From Ramlibacter sp. (GTDB taxonomy: Bacteria; Pseudomonadota; Gammaproteobacteria; Burkholderiales; Burkholderiaceae_C), in NCBI GenBank assembly GCA_025351615.1, contig JANXVP010000039.1, forward strand, positions 1 through 5,103: a stretch of DNA of 5,103 nucleotides, written 5' to 3'. A program made the position numbers and the translations under genes. Below, piece by piece: positions 1-5,103 of the stretch (within the stretch, counting starts at the first letter, position 1; each line of letters opens with the position of its first letter). The notes beneath the pieces are model-generated. The model saw nothing but the letters and a program-made list of their open reading frames with translations, ran no database searches and was not told the DNA's origin.

Positions 1-6
1 CGCCAT
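1..6 (-). CDS. Start of a downstream minus-strand gene (partial, unidentified)
   Basis: An ATG read on the minus strand at 6-4 shares its A with the TGA stop of the methionine synthase gene (TGATG). A GGAG motif at 16-19 (minus strand) lies nine bases upstream, a reasonable ribosome binding site. This is the usual geometry of translationally coupled operon genes. Only two codons (Met-Ala) are inside the window, so the product cannot be named. From the known neighbourhood of MesD-type enzymes, a MesX (DUF1852) protein or a flavin reductase would be natural candidates, but that is inference only. Confidence 0.4.
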
Positions 7-1025
7 CAGCCGTATCTCCGGCGCGCGAGTTCTGCTCCGGCGCCGAGCGCCTGCAGTTTTTTGAGCGCCACCTCGCGGTCCATCGGCGCCAGGCCGCAGT
101 TGGTGCAGGGAAACAGCCGGTTCTTCGGCACGAACTGCAGCGCCTGCCCGATGGTGTCGGCGACCTGCTCCGGCGTCTCAATGGTGTCGCTGGCGACATC
201 GATCACGCCCACCATCACGTCCTTGCCTGTCAGCAGCGTCATCAGGTGCGGCGGCACGTGCGAGTGGTAGCACTCCAGGCTGATCCGGTCGATGCTGCTT
301 TTGGCCAGCGCCGGAAAAATCTGCTCGTACTGGCGCCACTCCTCGCCCAGCTTTTCCTTCCAGTCGTTGTTGGCCTGGATGCCGTAGCCGTAGCAGATGT
401 GGACGGCCGTGGTGCAGGTCAGTCCCCGCGCGGCCCGCTCCAGCGCCTGCACTCCCCAGTCGGCGGCGTCCTTCATGTAGACATTGAACGCCGGCTCGTC
501 GAACTGGATGATGTCGACGCCGTCGGCCTGCAGCGCCAGCGCCTCCTGGTTCAACAGCTCGGCAAACGCGAAGGCCATCTTCACCTTGTCGCCATAGAAG
601 CGGTCAGCCACCGTGTCGACGATGGTCATGGGCCCTGGCAGCGTGAACTTCAGCTTGCGCGTGGTGTGCGCACGGGCCAACCGGGCCTCGAACGCATGGA
701 CACGGCCTTTCAGCTGCAGCGACGCCACCACCTGCGGCACCATCGCGTCGTAGCGGTTGTCGCGAATGCCCATCTTCACCTTGTGATCGAAGTCGATGCC
801 TTCGACCTGCTCGAGAAAACCATGGACGAAATGCTGGCGCGACTGCTCGCCGTCGCCGACGATGTCCAGGCCTGCGTCCTCCTGCGCCTTGATCCAGAGC
901 AAGGTGGCGTCGGCCTTGGCCTGGCGCAGTGCGTCGCCTTCGGCCTTCCACTGCGGCCAGAGTTTCCGGGTTTCCGCCAGCCAGCCCGGCTTGGGGAGGC
1001 TGCCTGCGATCGATGTGGGGAACAT
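6..1025 (-). CDS. mesD: MesD-type folate-independent methionine synthase (MetE C-terminal-domain homologue)
   Basis: This is a single-domain homologue of the catalytic C-terminal half of cobalamin-independent methionine synthase MetE, expected to methylate homocysteine to methionine in the cytoplasm. At 339 residues it lacks the MetE N-terminal half. Visible motifs: GSLPKP near the N-terminus (residues 8-13), QFDEPAF (174-180, compare MetE QIDEPA), HIC (His209, Cys211), Glu251 in SLEC, and CTNCGL (Cys310). His209, Cys211, Glu251 and Cys310 match the four MetE zinc ligands. The Cys-to-Glu spacing (40 residues) is about 18 longer than in MetE. The sequence closely resembles, from memory, the Acinetobacter protein described as MesD, a family reported to need oxygen and the partner MesX and to have an unknown methyl donor. 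The start is fixed by AAGGAG five bases upstream and by the immediate GSLPKP region. It is divergent from the NADH dehydrogenase gene and overlaps a further gene downstream. Alternative: another MetE-like methyltransferase subfamily. The family is near certain; the MesD assignment is likely. Confidence 0.88.
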   Translation of the reverse strand: MFPTSIAGSLPKPGWLAETRKLWPQWKAEGDALRQAKADATLLWIKAQEDAGLDIVGDGEQSRQHFVHGFLEQVEGIDFDHKVKMGIRDNRYDAMVPQVVASLQLKGRVHAFEARLARAHTTRKLKFTLPGPMTIVDTVADRFYGDKVKMAFAFAELLNQEALALQADGVDIIQFDEPAFNVYMKDAADWGVQALERAARGLTCTTAVHICYGYGIQANNDWKEKLGEEWRQYEQIFPALAKSSIDRISLECYHSHVPPHLMTLLTGKDVMVGVIDVASDTIETPEQVADTIGQALQFVPKNRLFPCTNCGLAPMDREVALKKLQALGAGAELARRRYG

Positions 1026-1030
1026 GCTGT

Positions 1031-1036
1031 CTCCTT
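1031..1036 (-). promoter_or_regulatory. Ribosome binding site of the methionine synthase gene
   Basis: On the minus strand this reads AAGGAG, a strong Shine-Dalgarno match, five bases before the ATG at 1025-1023. It supports that start codon over any alternative. Confidence 0.8.
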
Positions 1037-1045
1037 GTTTTGCGC

Positions 1046-1076
1046 CTTATTCTGCCCGGTGCGGCCGATCGGCCAA
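1046..1076 (-). promoter_or_regulatory. Tentative promoter of the methionine synthase gene
   Basis: On the minus strand a TTGGCC box (1076-1071, four of six matches to TTGACA) is followed 19 bases later by AATAAG (1051-1046, four of six matches to TATAAT). Transcription would begin near 1039, giving a leader of roughly a dozen bases that still carries the AAGGAG site. Both boxes are weak and the spacer is long, so this is only a candidate. The 12-base palindrome at 1063-1074 overlaps the -35-like box and extends into the spacer, where a bound regulator would affect initiation. Confidence 0.22.
1063..1074. repeat. Perfect 12-base palindrome in the divergent intergenic region
   Basis: GGCCGATCGGCC is a perfect inverted repeat with no spacer. 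It lies between two divergent genes and overlaps the tentative methionine synthase promoter, so it could be an operator. It does not resemble the MetJ box (AGACGTCT) or the MetR site (TGAA-N5-TTCA). In DNA this rich in G and C a chance palindrome is possible. A second, imperfect dyad lies at 1093-1112, with GTCC and GGAC flanking the palindrome GGCGCGCGCC. Confidence 0.35.
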
Positions 1077-1192
1077 CCCTCGTCCTGCGGCCGTCCGGCG
1101 CGCGCCACGGACTGGTCGAGGACGGAAAGGCGCGGCAGTTTGCCTTTTCCCGCAAGCTTGCCACAGCCACCATGCGGCCGGCCCCGATCTCG

Positions 1193-1198
1193 CATAAT
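1193..1198 (+). promoter_or_regulatory. Candidate -10 box of the NADH dehydrogenase gene, possibly for a leaderless mRNA
   Basis: CATAAT matches five of six positions of TATAAT. A start about seven bases downstream falls at or very near the ATG at 1205. No Shine-Dalgarno motif precedes that ATG (the interval is CCGGGC), which fits a leaderless transcript. No clear -35 box is seen 16-18 bases upstream (ACCATGCG region), and there is no extended TGn, so the promoter would be weak or activator-dependent. Confidence 0.35.
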
Positions 1199-1204
1199 CC
1201 GGGC

Positions 1205-2557
1205 ATGGCGACCAGCACTCCCCTGCCGCGCATCGTGATCGTCGGCTGCGGCTTCGGCGGCCTGGAGGCAGCGCGCACGCTGCAGGACGCGCGGGTCGAG
1301 ATCACCGTGGTGGAGCGCACCAACCATCACCTGTTTCAGCCGCTGCTGTACCAGGTTGCGACTGCTGGCCTGTCGGCGCCGGCCATCGCAGCGCCGGTGC
1401 GGCACCTGTTCCGCAATCGGCTCAACGTCACGACGCTGCTCGGCGAAGTCGCGGCCATCGATGTGCAGGCGCGCCAAGTGCTGCTGGACGACGGTGCGGC
1501 GATCGGATACGACCACCTGATCGTCGCGGTTGGCGCGACCCACAGCTATTTCGGCCATGAAAACTGGGCGCCATTTGCCCCCGGCCTCAAGACCCTGGAC
1601 GACGCTTTCGAAATCCGGCGGCGCATCCTGCTCGCGTTCGAGGCCGCCGAAAAGGAGCCCGATCCGGCGCAGCGCGACGCGTGGCTCACCTTCGCCGTCA
1701 TTGGCGGCGGTCCCACCGGCGTCGAGATGGCAGGGACGCTGGCCGAGATTGCCCGCCACACGCTGGCCGGCGAGTTCCGCCGCATCGATCCGGCCAGCGC
1801 GAAGATCCTGCTGATCGAAGGCACTGGGCGGGTCTTGCAAGCCATGCCCGCCGACCTCAGCCAGCGGGCCTGCGAGCAGCTGCAAAAGCTTGGTGTCGAA
1901 GTGCGGCTCGATTCGCGCGTTACCGCCATCGACAGCACCGGGCTCGAAGTTGTGACGTCGGCCGCTCCCGGCTCTGAGCCTGCAGCCAGTTACCGGATCG
2001 AATCGCGCTGCGTGATCTGGGCGGCGGGCGTCGCAGCCTCACCGCTGGGCCGGCAACTGGCGCAGTCCACCGGTGCGCAGCTGGATCGCGCGGGCCGGGT
2101 GCTGGTGCAACCGGACCTCAGTTTGCCCGGCCATCCCGAGATCAGCGTCATCGGCGACCTCGCGGCGGCGTCCAGCCATGCGCCCGGCCGCCAGCCGCTG
2201 CCGGTTCCCGGAGTTTCGCCGGCGGCCAAGCAGATGGGCCGCACAGCGGCGGACAACATCCTGCACCGGCTCGCGGGCCAGCCAACGCTGGCTTTCCGCT
2301 ATCGCGATTACGGCAACCTGGCGACCATTGGCCGCAACGCCGCGGTGGTGGACCTCACCTCGCCGTTGGGGCACTTCAAATTCAGCGGCCACTTCGCGTG
2401 GCTGTTCTGGCTGTTCACCCACATCTACTTCCTGATCGGCTTTCGCAACCGCGTCGTCGTGCTGATGGACTGGGCATCGGCCTACCTGAGCAAGCAGCGC
2501 TACGCGCGCGTCGTCACCGACATCGCAGCCCCGGCAAAAAACCCGTTACGGAAATAG
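1205..2557 (+). CDS. ndh: Type II NADH:quinone oxidoreductase (NDH-2), FAD-dependent
   Basis: The 450-residue product is a typical-length NDH-2, which passes electrons from NADH through FAD to the quinone pool at the inner face of the cytoplasmic membrane without pumping protons. Domains in order: FAD Rossmann motif GCGFGG (14-19) with acidic Glu37 ending the second strand; the conserved LFQPLLYQVATAG stretch (43-55); the second Rossmann motif GGGPTGVE (167-174) with Glu205 ending its strand, which favours NADH over NADPH; IWAAGV (271-276); VIGDLA (315-320) with FAD-binding Asp318; the quinone-site region GVSPAAKQMG (336-345); and a hydrophobic/aromatic C-terminal segment (about 397-428) that serves as a membrane anchor in the family. 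The ATG at 1205 is chosen because it puts the first Rossmann strand at residue 9. The frame is open back to 929, but that would add 92 unrelated residues overlapping the divergent gene. Alternatives such as other FAD/NAD disulfide-fold reductases are less likely because the quinone-site and C-terminal features are present. Confidence 0.92.
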   Translation: MATSTPLPRIVIVGCGFGGLEAARTLQDARVEITVVERTNHHLFQPLLYQVATAGLSAPAIAAPVRHLFRNRLNVTTLLGEVAAIDVQARQVLLDDGAAIGYDHLIVAVGATHSYFGHENWAPFAPGLKTLDDAFEIRRRILLAFEAAEKEPDPAQRDAWLTFAVIGGGPTGVEMAGTLAEIARHTLAGEFRRIDPASAKILLIEGTGRVLQAMPADLSQRACEQLQKLGVEVRLDSRVTAIDSTGLEVVTSAAPGSEPAASYRIESRCVIWAAGVAASPLGRQLAQSTGAQLDRAGRVLVQPDLSLPGHPEISVIGDLAAASSHAPGRQPLPVPGVSPAAKQMGRTAADNILHRLAGQPTLAFRYRDYGNLATIGRNAAVVDLTSPLGHFKFSGHFAWLFWLFTHIYFLIGFRNRVVVLMDWASAYLSKQRYARVVTDIAAPAKNPLRK

Positions 2558-2563
2558 GCGACT

Positions 2564-2603
2564 CAGCAGGGGGCGCACCCTTAGCGCCCGCGTCCCCGTG
2601 CTG
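2564..2603. terminator. GC-rich hairpin between convergent genes, possible bidirectional terminator
   Basis: GGGCGC (2571-2576) and GCGCCC (2584-2589) form a perfect six-pair stem around a seven-base loop. An alternative larger fold pairs CAGCAGGGG (2564-2572) with CCCCGTGCTG (2594-2603) with one bulged G, around an inner GCGC/GCGC stem. It sits in the 55-base gap between two genes that end facing each other, where a shared terminator is expected. Neither strand has a T-run after the stem, so it is not a classical intrinsic terminator; it may act with Rho or protect 3' ends. Confidence 0.4.
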
Positions 2604-2612
2604 CCACCACGT

Positions 2613-4316
2613 TCAGGCGCCGGCCGTGACCGGACGCTGCGCCACCCCGTCGAGAGCGCCGGCGACGGCATCGCCCAGCGTCGTGATATCGAACGGCTTG
2701 CGCAGGATGGCCGGCTTGCCGGCTAGGCGCTCCACGGCCGCCATGTCCGCGTAACCTGTCGCCAGGATGACCGGCAGGTCGCGCCACATTTCCCGCGCCT
2801 TGGAAATCACTTCGGCGCCGGTCATGTCGGGCATCGCATAGTCGACCACCAGCAGATCCGGCCGCGACACGGCCATGGCCGCAAGGCCCTGCGTTCCGTT
2901 GGGCGCTTCGCTGACCGAATAGCCGATCAGGCCCAGGCATTCGACGATCACGCGGCGCACGTCAGCGTCGTCCTCCACGACCAGGATGTTGTGGGCGTGG
3001 GCTGCCTTGCGGTGCACCGCAGGCTCCACCGCTTCCTCGCTGACGGGGGCGTCCGCGGGAGCGGCCGGAAAGTGCATTTCGACTGTGGTTCCGCTTTCCA
3101 TCTCGCTGCGCACGAACGCCAGGCCACCGGACTGCTGCGCGAACCCGTAGACCTGGCTCAGGCCCAGGCCGGTGCCGCTGCCCACCGGCTTGGTGGTGAA
3201 GAAGGGGTCGAAGACCTTGGTCAGCAGCTGGGCTGGGATGCCGCCGCCGGTGTCGGTCACGCTCAGCACCACGTAATCGCCGGGCTCCAGCGCACTGTCG
3301 CCTACCGCGTCATGGTGGCGGGCGCGAGTGGAGATCTTCAGCGTGCCGCCGGTGGGCATCGCATCGCGCGAATTCACTGCCAGGTTGATCACCGCCATCT
3401 CGAGCTGGCTGGCATCGACCACCACCGCCGTCGCCGTGTCGCACAGCTCCATTTCGACCGCGACGCCGGGTCCCGCGGAAATCTCCAGCAGGTCCTTCAT
3501 CCCGACCAGCAGGTCGTTGACCCGGGTCAGGCGTGGCAGCAGCGACTGGTTGCGCGCGAACGACAGCAATTGCCCGGTCAGCTTGGCGCCGCGGCGGGCG
3601 GCACTTTTGGCGCGCTCCACCACCGGCTTGACCTTCTCTTCTTTCGCATACATCGAAACCAGCTCCAGGTTCATGTTGATCACATGGAGCAGGTTGTTGA
3701 AGTCGTGCGCGATGCCGCCTGTCAGCCGCCCGATCGCCTCCATCTTCTGGACCTGGGTCAGCGCCGCCTGGGCCCGTTCGCGCTCCGCGATCTCTTTCAT
3801 CAGCCGGTCGTTGGCGCTGGCGAGCTCGCGCGTGCGGTCGAGAATCCGCGCTTCGAGCTGGCTGTTCAGGCTCTCGACCTCGGTGCGCGTGCGGCTGATT
3901 TCCTGCAGGTGCTGCCGGGTAGCGTACTGGCGGCCGCGGGCGCGCACCGCCGCGTCGGCCGCGCTTGCCAGCGTCTCGGCATTGAGTGGCCGCTCCAGCA
4001 GGATCACGTTGCCCAGACTGTGCAGCGCCTGCACCGCATTGTCAGCACGCGGGCCTGGATGGCGTGTCGCCAGCACGATGAATGGAAAGTCGGACCAGGA
4101 AGGCTGCATCACCAGCCAGCTGACCAGAGTCTCGATCAGGTCGCCTTCGAACAGGGCTTTTTCGGTCACGATCGCGGCAGCCGCGCCTTCGTCCATGCGC
4201 AGCAGCAGCTCCTGCGGAGCCTCGCACACCAGAGCCATGTGGTGGTGTTCGAGCACACCTTTGACCACAGCCGCGTCGCGGCCGCGGGGCGCATGCACCA
4301 GGACCCGGAGCTCCAT
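2613..4316 (-). CDS. Hybrid sensor histidine kinase with N-terminal pseudo-receiver and C-terminal receiver domain
   Basis: This 567-residue cytoplasmic signalling kinase has no transmembrane segment or signal peptide. Residues 1-125 look like a receiver fold lacking the phospho-Asp: the expected site reads AIVTEKAL (48-55), and the usual Lys-Pro is ERPL (108-111). A charged coiled coil follows (about 134-190). The HisKA motif GIAHDFNNLL (201-210) carries phosphoacceptor His204. The ATPase domain has the N box (Asn311, Asn315), G1 DTGGGI (355-360), F box VFDPFFTTK (368-376) and G2 GSGTGLGLS (379-387). A linker leads to a full receiver (about 443-558) with Asp449/Asp450, phosphoacceptor Asp492, Thr520 and Lys540. 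All catalytic residues are present, so phosphate should pass from His204 to Asp492, then possibly to an unseen phosphotransfer protein. The ATG at 4316 shares its A with the upstream TGA stop; a TTG one codon earlier (4319-4317) is possible but less likely. Lack of a clear Shine-Dalgarno fits translational coupling to the KaiC-like gene, the probable functional partner. The output is unknown. Confidence 0.92.
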   Translation of the reverse strand: MELRVLVHAPRGRDAAVVKGVLEHHHMALVCEAPQELLLRMDEGAAAAIVTEKALFEGDLIETLVSWLVMQPSWSDFPFIVLATRHPGPRADNAVQALHSLGNVILLERPLNAETLASAADAAVRARGRQYATRQHLQEISRTRTEVESLNSQLEARILDRTRELASANDRLMKEIAERERAQAALTQVQKMEAIGRLTGGIAHDFNNLLHVINMNLELVSMYAKEEKVKPVVERAKSAARRGAKLTGQLLSFARNQSLLPRLTRVNDLLVGMKDLLEISAGPGVAVEMELCDTATAVVVDASQLEMAVINLAVNSRDAMPTGGTLKISTRARHHDAVGDSALEPGDYVVLSVTDTGGGIPAQLLTKVFDPFFTTKPVGSGTGLGLSQVYGFAQQSGGLAFVRSEMESGTTVEMHFPAAPADAPVSEEAVEPAVHRKAAHAHNILVVEDDADVRRVIVECLGLIGYSVSEAPNGTQGLAAMAVSRPDLLVVDYAMPDMTGAEVISKAREMWRDLPVILATGYADMAAVERLAGKPAILRKPFDITTLGDAVAGALDGVAQRPVTAGA

Positions 4317-5103
4317 CAACAGGCGCCCGCCGAGTCGGAATCGCTCAGCAGCGGCAGGGGCCCCCTGTAGGAGGGAACGCCGGTCAGGACGCCTTCGAAA
4401 TCGGTGAGCGCCTGACCGATCTCGACGCCGCGCGGGCCAAGCCGGAATTCGCGAATCGTCCTTTCATGATCGGTCGTGCGGCTCTTGACCACCGAGACGG
4501 CCTTCAACAGATTGCCGCGGGCTTCGAAAAACTTGAACAGCACGATGCCATCGCTCAGGTAGCTCAGGTCCACGTCGCTGCGCATGTCGCCGAGCACGCC
4601 ATGCTGCGCAAGGATCAGCAGGGTGATGACGCCACACTGGTTCAGGTACGTCAGAAGCTCGTGCATCTGCAGCAGCAGATGCTTGTCGCCCGACATGGCC
4701 TGCAGGTAGGCGTTCAGGCTGTCGATCACCACCATGCGGGCTTGCCCGGATTCGACGGCGCTGCGAACCATGTTGGCGAACTCTCCAGGCGACACCTCGG
4801 CCGGATCGAGCGCCTTGATCTCCAGCCGGCCATCGTCCAGAAAAGGCTCGATATCCAGACCCAATGCCTTGGACCGCAACAGCAGCGTGCCCAGACCCTC
4901 GTCGAAGAGGTAATAGACAGCTCGCTCGCCGCGCTTCAAGGCAGACCGGATGCAAGCGATCGCCGTCGTCGTTTTGCCTACCCCCGAAGGCCCCGTGAAC
5001 AAGGTGTTGCTGCCACGTCCCATTCCGCCGCCGAGCAGGCTGTCCAGTTCAGGCGTGCCGGTGCTGACCACCTCGGGCAAAAAAGCCTTGCGGTGTTCCG
5101 CCG
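4316..5103 (-). CDS. KaiC-family ATPase, C-terminal domain (5' end beyond the window)
   Basis: This is the C-terminal part of a KaiC/RecA-superfamily ATPase. The frame stays open from the TTG at 5080-5078 to the right edge (codons for Ala-Glu-His-Arg-Lys-Ala-Phe precede it), so that TTG is an internal Leu, not the start. The AEHR stretch, followed by TGTPELDSLLGGG, resembles the linker into the second domain of two-domain KaiC-like proteins, so about one ATPase domain is probably missing. Counting from that Leu: Walker A GPSGVGKT (30-37, bases 4970-4993), acidic pair Asp60-Glu61 after strand two (the probable catalytic position), Walker B MVVIDS (116-121), and KSRTTDHERTIREFRLG (199-215), equivalent to KaiC KMRGSWHDKAIREF. 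The family tail GVLTGVP is present (230-236). Ser173-Tyr174 occupy the place of cyanobacterial KaiC Ser431-Thr432. The gene overlaps the kinase gene by one base, so the two are likely one operon. No kaiB is visible. A true circadian role is not implied; KaiC-like signalling ATPase is the safe call. Confidence 0.9.
   Translation of the reverse strand, partial: AEHRKAFLPEVVSTGTPELDSLLGGGMGRGSNTLFTGPSGVGKTTTAIACIRSALKRGERAVYYLFDEGLGTLLLRSKALGLDIEPFLDDGRLEIKALDPAEVSPGEFANMVRSAVESGQARMVVIDSLNAYLQAMSGDKHLLLQMHELLTYLNQCGVITLLILAQHGVLGDMRSDVDLSYLSDGIVLFKFFEARGNLLKAVSVVKSRTTDHERTIREFRLGPRGVEIGQALTDFEGVLTGVPSYRGPLPLLSDSDSAGAC

Noticed and set aside
929..1204. 92-residue N-terminal extension of the NADH dehydrogenase
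   Set aside because: The extension would overlap the 5' end of the methionine synthase gene, has no family resemblance, and the ATG at 1205 gives the normal distance to the FAD motif.
1026..1204. Possible SAM, SAH or cobalamin riboswitch upstream of the methionine synthase
   Set aside because: The region is only 179 bases, the likely leader is very short, and I see no conserved riboswitch core such as a cobalamin box. The GC-rich dyads alone are not enough.
246..1238. 330-codon plus-strand frame opposite the methionine synthase gene
   Set aside because: It is a shadow of the strongly conserved minus-strand gene; its translation has no recognisable motif and runs through the divergent intergenic region.
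604..1885. Two long minus-strand frames (604-1323 and 776-1885) across the mesD/ndh junction
   Set aside because: They span the divergent promoter region and two well-identified genes in other frames, and have low-complexity Arg/Ala/Gly-rich translations.
2571..2589. Classical Rho-independent terminator
   Set aside because: The stem is strong but no T-run follows it on either strand; it is kept only as a possible non-canonical terminator.
2991..4370. 459-codon open frame on the plus strand antisense to the kinase gene, and a 359-codon one at 3328-4407
   Set aside because: Long antisense frames are expected in GC-rich genes. The translations show no domain, are Arg/His/Gln-rich and lie opposite a kinase with every catalytic motif intact.
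4316..5103. Bona fide circadian clock gene kaiC
   Set aside because: The Thr432 equivalent is Tyr, kaiB and kaiA are not visible, and the best resemblance is to proteobacterial KaiC-like signalling ATPases.

Overview
The window is about 65% G+C by eye, densely coded and without mobile elements, RNA genes or CRISPR arrays. Codon use (strong G/C third-position preference) and gene content (MesD-type methionine synthase, type II NADH dehydrogenase, two-domain KaiC-like ATPase paired with a hybrid histidine kinase) suggest a free-living aerobic betaproteobacterium, probably Burkholderiales and perhaps Comamonadaceae. That placement is inference from resemblance, not a database result.

Layout: (1) Positions 6-1025, minus strand: a complete 339-residue MetE-like methionine synthase of the short, folate-independent MesD type. 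Its stop overlaps a likely start codon of a further minus-strand gene that leaves the window at base 1. (2) Positions 1026-1204: a 179-base divergent intergenic region with a good ribosome binding site for mesD, a perfect 12-base palindrome, and a -10-like box so close to the next start that the transcript may be leaderless. (3) Positions 1205-2557, plus strand: a 450-residue type II NADH:quinone oxidoreductase with both dinucleotide folds and a C-terminal membrane-binding segment. (4) Positions 2558-2612: a 55-base convergent gap with a GC-rich hairpin. (5) Positions 2613-4316, minus strand: a cytoplasmic hybrid histidine kinase (degenerate receiver, coiled coil, HisKA, HATPase, receiver). 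(6) Positions 4316-5103, minus strand: the C-terminal half of a KaiC-family ATPase, cut by the right edge of the window.

Two functional units are visible. The left half is housekeeping metabolism: methionine formation and respiratory NADH oxidation, transcribed divergently. The right half is a signalling operon in which a KaiC-like ATPase is translationally coupled (TGATG overlap) to a soluble histidine kinase with no transmembrane or PAS sensor. This suggests that the kinase takes its input from the ATPase or through its pseudo-receiver. The most notable points are the MesD identification without a visible mesX partner, and the KaiC-kinase pair with its Ser-Tyr pair at the position of the KaiC phosphorylation sites and its degenerate receiver. 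None of this amounts to a demonstrably new system. The parts are recognisable, but their joint function is poorly described.
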